Source: Chaetomium olivaceum (Eukaryota; Ascomycota; Sordariomycetes; Sordariales; Chaetomiaceae). Taken from it: a stretch of 64,000 nucleotides of DNA. The notes below the pieces were generated by a model, which was given only the letters and a program-made list of their open reading frames with translations, was not told the DNA's origin and did no database searches. Positions 10,933 to 25,843 of the stretch are shown in pieces. A program made the translations under genes and the position numbers. The stretch spans positions 372,001 through 436,000 of the forward strand of contig JAYWVB010000022.1 in the NCBI GenBank assembly GCA_039881045.1, written 5' to 3'. Position 1 is the stretch's first letter; each line of letters begins with the position of its first letter.

Positions 10933-13900
10933 ATGGCCACGATCGATGTGAGCCGGCAGAGGGAATCTCTACTTAATGATGCGGCAGCAATACAGTTTTT
11001 GCCCCGTGAGCTACTGCTCATAATCCAAGACCGCAGCTCAACTCAATTATTAGAGGCTGTCGCAAACGCAGCCCTCGTCTCCCCCGCCACAGAGAGGATA
11101 TTCGCCCACTTCGAGTCGGTATTCCCAGATATCTGCGCCAGATGGGTCTTGTCTCACCCGAAACTCGATGTGAGAGTGCTCGCATCGTTTGCCCGGACTT
11201 TACCATTCTCGCCATCCTTGTCTGTCTTTCTCATCTCTCACCTTCAACAAGAAGTGGGAGGAGGTGTTGGAGTGAAGGCACTGGGTTCCCTTGACTTGAC
11301 ATCTTTCCAAGATGCAGACCTTTCTGTCATCCTGCTCTCTCTATGGAGGCTCAACAATTTTGACAAACGAACATTCTCGCCCCTGTCAAGTCCTTCCCAA
11401 CTTCAGTCACTTTATGCCCACCAGGATCCCACAGTCAGATACCTCGCCACCAGGTTATTCTGCCAGCTTCATGATGCCTCAGACCAAAAGATGGAGGCTC
11501 TATTGGCCAGGCATATTCCCAAGGAAACCAGTCTCGTTGCGGATTTGGACGGGAGGAGGGCGGATTATGCGTTTCTGAGCCTGTACGAGGACGCAAGGAA
11601 CCAAGAGACCCGGCGTCTTCGCAGTAGTCTTCAGGCAGACGGGATCGCTGAGTCTGACTCTGTTCAGTACGGCATCTCAATGCAAAATCTAACACCTCTT
11701 GTTGTCAAGTATGGCAGGACAGTTCTCCCTCGGCCGCTAGGCCCCGTGAACACCCCCAGCACTCTAGCTCTCACGCCGACCACTGTTGAGAACCTTGAGA
11801 ACCTCAGCAGCATGTTGCAACAGTCAGGCCCTGTACTGCTCATGGCCTCTCCGGGGCGGGTAAAACGTCCCTAGTACACGAGATTTCAAGGGAGCTAGGC
11901 AAACAAAAGGAGATGGTGACGCTACACCTCAACGAACAGACCGACGCAAAGATGCTTCTTGGTTTGTACACAACAGACTCGAAGCCCGGATCTTTCCAGT
12001 GGCGCCCCGGTGTCCTAACGACTGCGGTAAGGGAAGGGAGATGGGTGCTCATTGAAGACCTCGACCGCGCACCGACCGAGGTCATGAGCACATTGCTGCC
12101 GCTCGTCGAACGTGGAGAGCTTTTGATTCCCGGCCGTGGGGAAAGGATCCTGGCAGCCTCAGGGTTTCGAATATTTGCTACAGTCCGGACTCAGCTGGGG
12201 ATGAACGACAGGGAAAATCTACCAAATCTGATCGGTCTGCGTCTCTGGCACCTGCTTCATGTCAAGGCGCTACCCCGGGACGACTTGAAAGAGGTCATCA
12301 CCGGCAGATACCCCCTGCTACACAAATACACGCCGGCGTGCTGGCTGTGTTTGATGACCAGCTCCTCGCCTGCACCAGCGGATCAACACGCCTGTCTCTC
12401 GGCCGGACCGCCCTAGACCGCCCTATCGGCACAAGAGACCTCCTGAAATGGTGCAGCAGACTCGACGACATTCTGCGAGCAGCTGGCTGCAAGACTGGTG
12501 ACGAGCCCATCATGGATACGACGAGAGATCGCATGTTCCTCGAGGCCGTCGACTGTTTCGTCAGCAGCATGCATGAGCCGTCAGCCCGCAAGATTCTGGT
12601 GGCGGCGATTGCCAAAGAGATGCATCTATCTTCCGAACGAGTACAACATTATTTAACAAGCTACATCCCGGATATGGAGGACAGCGAGTCTAGGCTGACC
12701 ATCGGGCGTGCCTCCTTCGTCAAGCCTCGACGGACAAGCAGGGTCACCAAGTCGAAACGGCCGTTCGCTACCACAGTCCATGCTAAGAGGCTACTTGAGC
12801 AAATTTCCGTCGCCGTCAAGCACCGCGAGCCTCTCCTTCTGGTTGGTGAGACGGGTATCGGAAAGACAACTGTGGTTCAGCAGCTTGCAGAGTCTCTCGG
12901 GCGTCAACTGGTTGCTGTGAACTTGTCACAACAGAGCGAAGCGGGTGACCTTTTGGGTGGGTTCAAGCCCGTCAGCTCGCAGAGCCTTGCGATGCCCCTG
13001 AAGGAGGAGTTTGAGGACCTTCTTGAGAGGACGGGTGTCTCTGCCGAGAAGAACAGGGAGTATCTGGAACGCATCTCCAAACGGTTTGCCAAGGGTCGGT
13101 GGAAGGAGGTCTCGAAGGAGTGGCGGAAGGCTCCTAAGATGTTTGAGGCTATACTAGCCCAGCTAGACAAGAGCGAAACTCGCGCCGAGGCTACGGATGG
13201 GCAGCCAGCAAAGCGCCGGCGGACTGAGTCCACCAAGTTGCAACGGTTACACGATCTCAAGCCCCGTTGGGCGTTGTTCTCTCAGAGTCTTGATCAGTTC
13301 GACAGACAGATTGCGAGTGGCTCCGCCGGGTTTGCCTTCGCTTTTGTTGAGGGCAAGATTGTCAAGGCTGCACGGAACGGTGATTGGGTTCTCCTCGACG
13401 AGATCAACCTCGCCTCTCCCGACACGCTTGAAAGCATCGCAGGGCTGTTCCAGACTACACCCTCCCTTCTTCTTTCCGAGACGGGAGAGATCGAGAGGAT
13501 ACAAGCACACCCTAACTTCCGTGTATTCGGAGCCATGAACCCGGCCACCGATGTCGGCAAGCGTGATCTCCCGCTCGGGCTGAGGTCTCGATTCACCGAG
13601 ATCTATGTCGGAAGCCCGGACCGGGATAAGAAGGACCTGCTTACCATCATCAAGACTTACCTTAAGGGGAACAACAGTAACATTGACCGAGTTGCGGACG
13701 ACGTTGCCGATCTCTACCTCGAAATAAAAAAGCGAGCAGAGCTCAAGTTGTTGGTGGACCAGGCGAACGAGGTGCCGCATTTCAGCCTGCGCACTTTGAC
13801 CCGCGTCTTGACGTACGCCAACGACGTCTCTCCTTTCTACGGCCTAGAACGGGCGCTTTACGAAGGTTTCTGCATGTGCTTTACGACATTGCTTAGCGAG

Positions 13901-16900
13901 GAATCGGAGCGGACGGTCATGCCCTTGATCCACCAACATCTCCTGAAGCGGTCAAATATCCTCACCATACCGCCTAAAAAACCCACGGATGGGAAAAATT
14001 ACGTTTCTTTCAAGAATACAAATAAGGACCATCAGTACTGGTTGCTTCAAGGAAACGAGATGCCGATAGAGAGGGAGGACTACATCATCACGCCGTACGT
14101 TGAGCGAAACCTGCTAAACCTGGTTCGCGCGACATCCACCCGCAGATACCCCATCCTCATTCAAGGGCCGACCTCGGCCGGCAAGACAAGCATGATCGAG
14201 TATCTAGCCAACTACACCGGGAACAAGTTTGTGCGGATCAACAACCACGAGCACACCGATCTTCAAGAATACCTCGGAACATATGTGTCTGACTCGGAAG
14301 GGAAGCTCAAGTTTCAGGAGGGTGTGCTTGTCCAAGCCATGAGGGAAGGGTCGTGGATCGTGCTGGACGAGCTGAATTTGGCACCTACCGACGTCTTGGA
14401 AGCCCTTAATCGCCTTCTGGACGACAATAGGGAGCTCTTGATTCCCGAGACACAGGAAATCGTGCGACCCGCCGAGAACTTCTGTCTCTTCGCTACTCAA
14501 AACCCTCCGGGTTTGTACGGAGGCAGAAAAGTGCTCTCTCGGGCGTTCCGCAACCGGTTCCTCGAGCTTCACTTCGACGACATTCCCGAGAGCGAGCTTG
14601 AGACTATTCTGCAAAAGCGCAGCCGCAACACTGCGCCATCTGACTGCCGCCGTATCGTTTCCGTCTACAAGCAACTCACTCGCCTTCGACAGGAAAGCCG
14701 GGTCTTCGAGCAAAAGAACAGTTTTGCTACACTCAGAGACCTGTTCCGCTGGGCGCTACGGGAGGCGGAGACGCGCCAGGAAATCGCGGAGCATGGTTTC
14801 ATGTTGCTCGCAGAACGTGTTCGCAAGGACGAGGAACGCGACGAAGTCAAGAAGGTTATCGAGGAGGTCTTTAAGGTCACTATTGACCCCGCTCGTCTTT
14901 ATGACCTGGAAACGGCCCCCGAGCTCCGCAATGTCCGCGCGAGAAACAGCCAAGGTGTCATCTGGACCAGGGCAATGCGCCGGCTGTATGTGTTGGTGAA
15001 GCGCGCCGTCAAGAACAACGAACCCGTGCTGTTGGTGGGAGAGACGGGCTGTGGCAAGACTACGGTCTGCCAGTTGCTTGCTGAGTTTGAGAAGCAGGAA
15101 CTGCATATCGTCAATGCTCACCAAAACACCGAGACTGGAGATCTCATTGGTTCCCAGAGGCCAGTGAGAAATCGTGGGGCCATTCTGGACTCGCTTTTCC
15201 GAGATCTCAAGGAGGCAGCGAGCATCCTAGAACGAGAGGATGGGGGTTCTGTAGATGATCTACAGGAGTGGTATCGATCCCTGTCCCCTGAGCAACGCTT
15301 GAACGGGCTGCCAGACTCCTTGAATTCCAAAATTCATGCGGGCATTACGCGGAGCAAGGCGCTGTTCGAATGGAGTGATGGCAGTCTCGTCCACGCCATG
15401 AAGGAGGGAACCTACTTCCTCCTGGACGAAATCTCGCTTGCGGACGATTCGGTCCTCGAGCGTCTCAACTCGGTGCTCGAACCCCATCGTAGCCTCCTCC
15501 TCGCCGAAAAGGGGGTAACCGACTCCTTCGTTCAGGCCACTGAGGGCTTCCAATTCTTCGCCACCATGAACCCCGGTGGTGACTTCGGTAAGAAAGAACT
15601 TTCTCCAGCACTACGGAACCGCTTCACCGAGGTTTGGGTGCCCGCATTCTCAGAAGTCGACGATGTTCACGACATTGTACTCTCCAAGCTCGATAACAAG
15701 TTCAGGCCTCGTGGCGGGAACAAAAAAGGACCCAAGCCTATCTCCCGCATCATCGTCGAGTTTGCTTCATGGTTCGGCAAGACCTTCCGCCCTTCATCAG
15801 CCACAGCCTTTTCAGTCAGAGACATCCTGGCCTGGGTCGAGTTCATGAACACCTCCCAGTTTCTTTCCCCAGCGCTCGCCCTACTCCATGGCGCAGCAAT
15901 GGTCTTCATCGACACTATCGGCGCCAACCCCTCCGCCCTAGTAGCCGTCGACCAGAAAGAGATGGCCTCTCAACGGCAGATGTGCCTCGACCAGCTCAGC
16001 GCCCTCTGCGGTACTGACCTCGTCCAAGCCTATTTCCAGGAGCCGCAGGTCACAATCGATGAGATGCTTCTCACAATTGGCGACTTTGCCATCGACAGGT
16101 CCATGGCAGGCGGTACCATCGACACCGGACACGAGTTCAGCGTGCCCACTACCAAGATGAATGCCATGCGTGTCATCAGGGCGCTGCAAGGGACTAAACC
16201 CATCCTGCTGGAGGGTAACCCTGGAGTGGGTAAAACAACGCTGGTCACGGCGCTCGCGAGGGCTTGTGGGCGGCCATTGACGAGGATTAACTTATCCGAT
16301 CAAACCGATTTGATGGATCTGTTTGGTACGGACGTGCCGGTTGAGGGGGCAGAGGCGGGCAATTTCGTGTGGCAGAATGCGCCGTTTTTGGAGGCTATGC
16401 AAAAGGGCGAGTGGGTATTGCTTGATGTGAGTTTGCTGCAATAATCTTTTGTATTTCTGGGGCGATAGCTAACTTGAACGTGTAGGAAATGAATCTCGCC
16501 TCGCAAACGGTTCTCGAGGGTTTGAACGCTTGTCTTGATCACCGTGGAGAGGTCTACATTGCAGAGCTCGACCAAGTGTTCAAACGTCACCCGGACTTCA
16601 AGCTCTTTGCCGCTCAAAACCCTCACCACCAGGGCGGCGGCCGCAAGGGGCTGCCGAGTTCCTTCGTCAACCGTTTCATTGTTGTTTACTCGGACGTTTT
16701 CACGAAGGAGGACTTGCTTCACATCACCGCCAAGAAGTTCAGCACAATCGGGGCCGAAACTCAGCAGCGGCTCATCGAGTTCATGTCCAGGCTTGATGAT
16801 GAAGTTGTTAGCCGAAGATCGTTTGGCGCTTTGGGTTCGCCTTGGGAGTTTAACCTTAGAGATACCCTGCGTTGGGGCGACTTGTTGACCTCGCAAAACA

Positions 16901-19900
16901 TGCTTCTGTCCGGCCGAAAGCCTGACGACTACCTGGATGTAATTATTCGGCAACGCTTTAGGACGGAGCGAGATCGAGAACAGGTGAACAAGCTTTTTGC
17001 CGAAATATTTGAACGAGCGCCCGAAAATCACGGCCTGTACCACGACATCAACCCCTATTTTGGCCAGGTCGGGCTTGCAACGCTGAAGAGGAACCCGCTC
17101 TCGCAACCGACACCTTTCCCAGACATCGACACGGTACCGAGACTCAAAGAGATCGAGTCAGTCATGATTTCAATTGAGCAAGACCTGCCTTGTATTCTCG
17201 TCGGCCCCTCTGGTAGCGGCAAATCGACACTCCTGGCACATGTCGCTGCGCTTGCGGGGAAGTCTCTCGTCGTTTTCTCACTCAACGCCGATGTCGATGC
17301 CATGGATCTTATTGGAGGCTTTGAGCAAGCGGATCCTCACCGGGAAGTTCAAGCTTGTCTTGTCAAAGTCCGGCAAGCACTCCAAGAGCAGATCCTGCTG
17401 GCTCTTCCAAACCCGGTTCCCAATGCCGTCGTCGACCTCATGGCTGCTCTCCACTCGCTGACCGGAGAGGCCGACCAATATGAGGGTATTCTTCCATTTA
17501 TTGAGGCGCTACAAGAAGATGTCTCCGTCCCAGAGCCTCTCGCCGCGCTCCTCTCTGAAGCGTCTGAATCCCTACACAAGCCCCTGACACTCGAGAACCC
17601 CCGGTTCGAGTGGCTGGATGGTGTTATTGTGCGCGCCGTCGAAACTGGTGCCTGGTTAGTCTTGGACAATGCCAATCTCTGCAGTGCATCGGTTCTAGAC
17701 AGACTCAACTCGCTCCTTGAACGCCCCGATGGTATCCTCAGCATCAACGAGCACAGCGGTCCAGGAGGTGAGCCGAGAATCATCACGCCACACCCCGATT
17801 TCAGAATCTTCTTGACCGTTGACCCTCGATATGGCGAGCTCTCGCGGGCTATGAGGAACCGTTCCATTGAAATCTACCTTGGTGACTTGCCCGCAGAAAC
17901 GGCTACTGTAAAGAGCATTGCTCCAGTGGATGGGGCCCTGCAGAGGTTTCACACTGCTACCAAAATTTTGGACCAACAACCAGAAGATGGACAGCTTGTC
18001 CCCTTAGCCTTCGACGTTCTGTCCCTTGGAGACAGCAACAAACTTGATGCGTACCTACAAGCCACCCGCGAAGCACTTTCCGATTCCTCACCGTCACTGG
18101 TCCGCTCGCCAGCGGCCATCCAGCACTTGGGCCATATGCAATCTTACATTCAGTCAGAAGATGCCGGCTTCCTGAGACAATCGCTGGCGAACATCTACAC
18201 CGCGTCTTCGGACAAGATGCTGATGCCGCTTCACCCGTTGGTTAACTCACCCATGGTTTCTCTCCTAGAGCAAGGCCATGAAGGGCTGGCATTCTGGCTC
18301 GCCAGCTGCTACGAGCTTTATATCACCATCCAAACTTCAGAGAAAGCGATGGAGGCGCAGCTCGGAAAAGTCAATGTCAGCAAACCGTCCTCGATGAATC
18401 GTCTCCAGCGGTCCTGGGTTGCAGACAAGGTCGCCTCGCTCTCCCGGGATTCAACGGTCAATGCCGTTCGGTTCCTCTCGTCGGTACTTCGTACGACCAA
18501 GGCGTTTCTTTGCGAGAAGTCAGACGAGCCTGGTATCTGGAAGCAGCGCCGGTCGGTTTTGAGACGGTTGATGTTGTTCTGGAAGCGAACTTTCGAGGCG
18601 TTGATCGTGCCCTCGTTTGAGGAGGCGCGTTTCCAGGCCCACTTGACTCAGGGGTCGAACCTCCTGCAGCATAGCCTGTCTGCCCTGCAAGATACCGGCG
18701 ATCAGAAGCTACTTTCCATGCTCTCTGGATTCCTCGAGCGCGACTTCGTCGTAGGATTCAAGCTCTCGAGTGGCCTCGGCATGGAGGTCCTCTGGCACCG
18801 GCTGCGACCGGATCCGATCCCGGATATCCAAACGCTGGAGCAAGTGATGGAGCTGGAGCGCCTAGCCGATAGGTTCGATTCCTTGCGTTGGCGCGTCGAC
18901 GTCAACATTTCCACCCTGCGTACTATCCAGGATTCCATGGCGCGGGTATACGCCCTTATCCGCACCGGGAAGGGAGACGCTGCTGGCCTCGTCAAAGACC
19001 TCCAGTCCGAAATCACCGCCCTTGAATCGAAAATCGGAGAACATTCGACTACCCACAAACCCTTCTTCGCGTCCAGCTTTGAAGGTCTCAGGCAAGCACT
19101 CGTCCTGCACCAAGTCTCTCAAGACGCGACTATACAACCCGGCTCGACGGATGTGGACGTTCTCGCAAGCATCCCCACCCCGAGCCTGATGCGTCTGCAG
19201 TGTCTGAAAGAGACCGCCTTCCAGGCGGTAGACTACATTCTTGTTCAAGAGAGCAGTGACGTCCATTCCTGGGGGGGTGCCCTGTCCAAGTCACTGCTGC
19301 TCAAGTACGACGCCGCGTCGTCGGCAAGCTTGGATGAGCTGCGCTCGCTGGAGGTCGAGATGCCGATCATGGGCAGGGCTCTTGTTGCCGCGTCCGAGGC
19401 GCTAGGGACGGATCCGTTAATCAAGGCTGAGAAGCTGTTGCTGAAGTTGATGGAGGAGGTTGTGGCGGCGCATGATGAGTCTTGCAAGGGGCGGGTAACG
19501 GTCATTTATGAGGGTCTCTTGAGGCGGGGTGATCTTCAAAGCGGTCTCGAAGAAGGTGGGCTCGGGATGTGGCTCGAACGAACCAAAATCCTCGATACCC
19601 TTGGCGGCAACCTACCTCAGCACCTCAACGCTGTTTTCGAGCGGCGCTTCTCGAAGGCCTTACTAACCCTGGCGACTTCGGCCAAGGGGTTCCAACCGCG
19701 CTCCGCGTCAACCTCCGTGGCCTGGATCCGTTTCGCTCTGGGCTGCGTTGAGCTCTTCGTACCAGACAAGATCTTTGACCCACACCACCGCGCACAAGTC
19801 GAGGCAGAGGAGCACCAAGAGCTCTACCAGGGTTTGCAAACCCAAATTGCTGCCCTCGAGTCGTTTGAGCTTGCCTTTACCGGGCAAAAGACCAGCCTCC

Positions 19901-22900
19901 GCTCTCAGCTCCTCGTCGAAGAGGCACAAGGGCTGGGTGAGCCGCCTTCAGTTCAGCAGATCTACCGACCGGGTGGTGGTGAGCTTCGCAGTCTGCAGGG
20001 CGAGTTTAACAACGTGCTGAACGCGCTGGTTGGGAATGATGTTGCGGCCACCCACCTGCGGTCTCTCGACTCGTCATCCGCGGGTGACGCTGACCAGGAA
20101 TTGGCGCTTGTCGAACAGAACGTGACGCTGCTGATCGCTCGCTTGACTTCGAGGTTTGGCGCCTATCAGGATTTGACCATGCCACTGGTCAGCTTCCTCC
20201 GTTGTGTCAAGATGGCGCTGTCTCTTGGTAAAGGGGTTGGCTCAAGCAAGGAGCTTGTTGATGGCGACTCACAGACCCTTATTGCAGTCACCCCGTTTCT
20301 CAATGGGACTATCTGGCAGGCCGAGACGACACAATTGCCGATTCGTACGCTCGAATTCCTCTCGTTTGTGCAGACTGTTGTCGCGGTGGACGGTATCGAC
20401 AAGCTTCCTGTCTCCCTGCGTCAATCGCTACACGAGTGTCTAGGTTCTTTCCACGAGGAATGGACCAAGAAACTCGAATCGGACCGGAAGATCGAGGCGG
20501 CCAATAACAGCCTGTACAGATTCAAGGGCAGCTTGGAAGATCAAGAGGAGTATGACCAAGAAGAATTCGACCAGCTCTTCCCCGACTATACCCCAGACGA
20601 AGAGGGCGTGCCCAAGGTCAAGAAACCGCTCCGCGGTGGCCGCGATCTGTCCGTCTTGTTGGCCGAGGCACACGAAAAGATCTTCCTCTCGACACAAGAG
20701 CCACAGCAGAGCATCAAGGGGTTGTGCATGCAGGTCGCTCGCCGGATTGCCCGCGAGAAACGAGACAGTACTGTTGCCGAGCCTGAGCTGGACAACACGC
20801 TTCTCCCTGCGACTATCTTAGCCTTCGACGAGCAAGTTCGGGCTTTCACTTCCAACACTGGCGCCACTGACTACAACTTCTACACGGACGCCAACCTTTC
20901 CGAGGTGCGCAAGATTCTTGGGCTCGTCAACTCAATCAAGAAGCGCTTCCTAGAACTTCAAGGAATCGATGAGATTGGCCACCATCAGACCCTCGCCGAC
21001 GTGGTGATGGCGTGCGACAAAACTTTGGAGATGGCAATCGACGACCCTCTCGCCAGTCTCATCACCGCCATTGAACGGCTGTATGCCCATGTCTATGAGT
21101 GGCACGAAGGCGGTTGGGCCAGCAAGGTACACAAAGCGACGGTATTATACGAGAAGCTGCGGGACACGATTTGTGACTGGCGTCGTCTCGAGCTGTCGAG
21201 CTGGTCACGATTGCTCGACACGGAGGTCAAGAAGAGTTATGAGGACGCTAAGTCGTGGTGGTTCATCGCCTACGGCGCTGTCATCCTCGAACCGTGTTCC
21301 ATCTTGCAGCAGGGTCTGGATCTCAAGGACCACACTGTCAAGCTTCTGGGCATCTTGGAGTCGTACTTTGCCAGTGCGAGTGTCGGTCAGTTTGGTGCCC
21401 GCCTGAATCTGCTCAAGCAGCTCAAGAACCAGCTGGACCAACTTGTGCTGGATGAGCCTGCCTTGGGATTGGTTTGCGACGCGGTGCAGAACTTCATCAC
21501 CTACTACAGCCGATATGAACGGAAAGTCGGCGAGACGATCAATGCTGGAAGGGCGCCGCTTGATAGGAGCATGAAGGATGTTCTGTTGTTGTCGAAGTGG
21601 CGGGACAAGAACATCGAATCGCTCCGGGATAGCGCGCGCAAGTCTCACCAGAAACTCTTCAAGCTTGTGCGCAAATTCCGTGCAGTGCTGGAACAACCTA
21701 TCAAGGCCATGGTTGACCAGGGGCTTCCTGAGGAGGTTCACAGTAATGTGATCATGGAAGTTGGAGTGAGGCCTCTTGAAATTCAAGTTAACCAAAGTGC
21801 CGTCACCCTCTCCCAGCAAGCGGTCCCAGACATTGCAAGCCATCCGCACTGGGCTAGGATGTCCAATCTTCCTGCTGTCCTCAAGGCTATGTCCAAGCAT
21901 GGATCTCTTCCAATGGCCGGTATCAACGCTGCCGAGACAGTGGACAGCTACATCACCGATCTCGCCTCCTCCATCACCGCTTTGAAGAAAGAAACCCCCG
22001 ACACTCTGACGGACGAGAACAAAAACATCGTCAGCCACCTCAAAACCCGCAAGGTCACCCTCTATAGCGACACCCTCAAGACCCTCCGTGCAATGGGCTT
22101 CAGCCGCAACCTCGGCACCAACATCCTCGAGAAACAAAGCTCGACAGCCGTTGTTTTGGTCGGCTCAGGAGTGGTGCCTCACATCGACAACGCCGCATTG
22201 AGCGCCATCGAATACTTCTACCACAAGACGCTTGACCTGGCACCACGGTTCCGCCACGCCACATACGAACACTCCGAGGATCTGAACCGTGAGGTGGTGC
22301 AGAGAAGCATCGGGTATCTGGAAGGCGTGCTGCATGTCATGTTCCGTCAGCGGCAGTTCTTGGCTCGGGTGGCCGGGGAGGATCTTGGTCTTCACGGAGC
22401 TGTCGAGGCAGTCAAGGTTCTTTCCGCTGGCGGGGCGTCCTTCGGGCTGGAAGCTCGGTTGGCGAACCACGCTCAGGTTGTTCGCTGGGTAGTGCAGATT
22501 CTCAAGGCTGGTGTTCATCTGGTGGACGTCCATGGCAAACTTGGCGGTGCGGGCAATGCGGCGGTCCACAGTAAACTCGAAGGTTGGGTTGAGACGTTTA
22601 CGAAGTTGGATGCTGCGAACGACAGCCTGCCTCGCCTCCCTAACGGCTTCACCTCGGCCGGCAACGACAAGCTCCAAGATGACGTGGAGAAGGAGTTGGA
22701 TGCTCTTCGGATCGGCCTAGCAGAGATCGCTCAAGCACGGCCTGACCTCGGCTTTGTTGTCAAACAAATCCAACTATGGACCAACATCCAGGCAACGGAG
22801 GTTATCAACGGCGTCTCCGGCGACGATATCAACAACTTTGCGGTCGCAGCATTGACACTCTCAAGCAAGATTCTCGTCGCGGTGCAGAACTTCCAGAAGG

Positions 22901-25843
22901 CTGCCCAATCTCTGCCGCAGACCACGGAAGACGTGGGCTGGTTCCTCAACTACGGTGACAGTCTCCAAAAGTCCATCGACGCTCTCCGCATGACCAAGAT
23001 CAGCTCCGAAGCCCAATCGCTCATCCATCAACTCAAGACCCTCCCTGCCGACCAATTCCCCACCGCATCCGCCCTCTTCCGGCTCATCCACCCAGTCCTC
23101 GCACAATACTCCGCCATCTGCACCCACAACCTCACGCAGTTCTCCTCCCTCCACCGCGCGACCTGCCGGCTCGGCTACCAGCTTGCCGCTTCCTTTGTAC
23201 AGATCTCCTCCCAGGGCTTCTGCACGCCGCAAGAAAAGAGCGACGAGAAGTCCGGCGAGTCAGGCAACGTCGAGAGCGGCACCGGGCTCGGCGATGGTGA
23301 AGGGGCAGAGGATATTAGCAAGGACATCAAGGCCGACGAGGATTTGTCGGATCTGGCGCAGGATCCGAACAACAAGACACAGGGGGATATCGAGGAGAAT
23401 AAGGATGCGGTTGATATGGGTGATGATGAGTTGGAGGGCGATATGGGCAGTGTGGCGGGTGATGATGAGGATGAAGAGAAGAAAGATGGGGATAAAGATG
23501 GGGAGGACGAGGAGGAGGATGAGATGGATGAGCAGGCTGGGGATGTGGATGATCTTGACCCGACGGCGGTGGACGAGAAGATGTGGGATGGGAGTGGTGA
23601 AGAGGATGCGGAGAAGGATCAGATGGGGGATCAGGAGAAGGGGAAGAAGGATGAGGACCAGAGTGCGGCTGCTGAGGGGAAGAAGGAGCAGCCGAAGGGA
23701 GAGGAGCAGGATGAGGGGAATGCGCCGCCAGATGAGGTCGGTGAGGAGCAAGGGATGAGGAGGCGGAGACGGAGGCAGGCCAGGAAGAGGAGGGTATGGC
23801 ACAGGAGGAGTTGAATCACCAGGACCAGAATGTCCAGGAGAATGAGACGCTGGCGTTGCCGGATGATATGGATATTGAGATTGATGATGGAGAGGAGCAG
23901 AGCGGGGACGAGGATGATGACTTGGATGGATTGTCTGATGCAGAGAAGCAAGAGGAGAAGCAAGCCGATGCGGCCGATGATATGTCGCAGAGCGCGGATG
24001 AGGAGCAGGGTGAGGAGGAACACCAAAAAGATGAGAATATCCAGGAGGAAGAGGCAGAGCAGGAAGCGGAGGTCGATGCGGCTGGCGATAGGGAGGAAGA
24101 GATGGATGTGGAGATGGACGAAGAAGAACAGGGAGAGGAGGGTCAAGACGAGGAGAAGGATGAGAAGAAGCCTCCGCTACCCGACGACGGGACAGGTGCG
24201 AACCAGGACGATGTCGCACCTAGCGATGTCAAGAACGGAGGCGGCCAAGCCGAGGACGCCAACATGCAGGACGACGAGGTCGACAACAAATCTGGTCAGA
24301 AAGAGCAAGGCGCCCTAGGCAAGCAGTCCGCCGAAGAAGACAAGGCTCCCGGCAACAAGGGTGCACTTTCGAGCATGGATCAAGAGCAAGGACCGTCTGA
24401 TGAAACTGAAGACGCCGACTCGAAAGACGCACAACCGTTCAAGAAGCTTGGCGATGCATTGGATCGGTGGTATCGCAATCAGCGGGAGATTCAAGCTGCT
24501 TCGGAGAGTCAAGAAAAGACGGAGCAGTCTGCCGAGGACATGGCGCGGGCCGAATTCCAGCATCTCCAAGACGAAGCCGCCGAAGCCGATACTCAGGCTC
24601 TCGGGACTGCCACCAACGAAGAGGCTCGCCCAATGGACGACGCGATGGCGATCGACACCGAGATGGATGAGGGCAACAACCAGATCATGCCAGAGGATGA
24701 GCAAGAAGATGATGGTGGGGATGTGGACATGGAAGATATTGAGCCGGCCGAACCCCAGGATGCCTCCAAGAACGACCGCGAAGAAGGCCGTTCTGGTGTC
24801 GCGACGCGCAAGGGGGCCTATGAGACGGACGAAAAGGACGAAATCCCTCGGGCTGAGGCTCCCGAGGATGTCGACGATGAACAAATCGACGAGACATCTT
24901 CCCAGCTCTTGGCTACGCACATCGACGCGGAGGATGAGACGACTCTCCGTGACTACAACGAAGCGCTCGACATGTGGTCGGGTTTCCAAACCAAGACCCA
25001 AGCGCTCTCGCAATCCCTCTCCTCCCAACTCCGGCTCATCCTAACCCCGACCCAGTCTACCAAACTACTATCCGGCTCATCCGCACCGGCAAGCGCCTCA
25101 ACATCAAAAAGATCATCCCCTACATTGCCTCCAGCTACAAACGGGACAAGATCTGGATGCGCCGCGCCATCCCGTCAAAACGCGCCTACCAGATCCTGCT
25201 CTGCGTCGACGACAGCTCCTCAATGTCGGACGACAACCGCTCCTCATCAGGCAACCTCGCCCTCGAATCCCTGGTCATGGTCGCCCGCGCCCTGACCGTG
25301 CTCGAGGCCGGGCAGATCGGGGTGCTGGGGTTCGGCACGGACGTGTTCGTGGCGCACGCGCTGACCGACCCCTCCTTCACCTCGCAGGACACCGGCGCGC
25401 GCGTGCTGCAGAAGTTCACCTTCCGCCAGGCCGGCACCGACATGGTGGGCCTGCTGCGCAAGACCATCGACCACTTCCGCGAGGCGCGCGTCATGCAGGC
25501 GTCGTCCGCCGGCGGCGAGGACCTCTGGCAGCTCGCCCTGATCCTATCCGACGGGCTGGTCCAGAGCAGGGACCACGCCCGGCTAAGGCCGCTGCTGCGG
25601 GAGGCGATGGAGCAGCGGGTGATGGTGGTGTTTATTGTTATGGATGATGCCCGCGAGAATAAGAAGGGGCATAGCGTGCTGGAGCTGAAGGAGGCGAGGT
25701 TTGGGCCAGACGGGGTGCCGGTTATCCACCGGTATCTGGACTCGTTCCCGTTCCCGTACTATCTGATTGTGCACCACTTGGAGGATTTGCCGGGGGCCCT
25801 GGCGGCGCTGTTGAGGACTTGGTTTGCGGAAGTGAATTCGTAG
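10933..25843 (+). CDS. MDN1: Midasin (Mdn1/Rea1), giant AAA ATPase of 60S ribosome maturation; four apparent frameshifts
   Basis: Known: midasin is a dynein-like ATPase that pulls Rsa4 and Ytm1 off nuclear pre-60S particles. About 4,951 residues are encoded after correction, with one 59-nt intron (16427-16485). Six AAA P-loops are visible: LSGAGKTSL (about 11848), GETGIGKTT (12845), GPTSAGKTS (14167), GETGCGKTT (15040), GNPGVGKTT (16213) and GPSGSGKST (17203). A long helical linker and an Asp/Glu-rich tail (23220-24940) lead to the C-terminal MIDAS domain with the metal-site motif DDSSSMS (about 25210), which binds the UBL domains of Rsa4/Ytm1. One-base losses are needed at about 11842-11848 (inside the first P-loop), 12331-12340, 23750-23757 (a G run) and 25060-25092. 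The start MATIDVSRQ is the first good ATG; the frame is open further upstream but shows no conservation signal. Confidence 0.95.

Noticed and set aside
11913..12416. Reading the midasin breaks as separate genes or introns
   Set aside because: The breaks fall inside continuous AAA motifs with no GT-AG intron of workable length; the fragments join into one family protein.
21205..22137. 310-codon open frame antisense to midasin
   Set aside because: Lies wholly within the conserved midasin linker on the other strand; such shadows follow from GC-rich codon usage, and it shows no family motif.
23220..24940. Tandem repeat or low-complexity insertion in midasin
   Set aside because: The Asp/Glu-rich tail before the MIDAS domain is a normal feature of the family.
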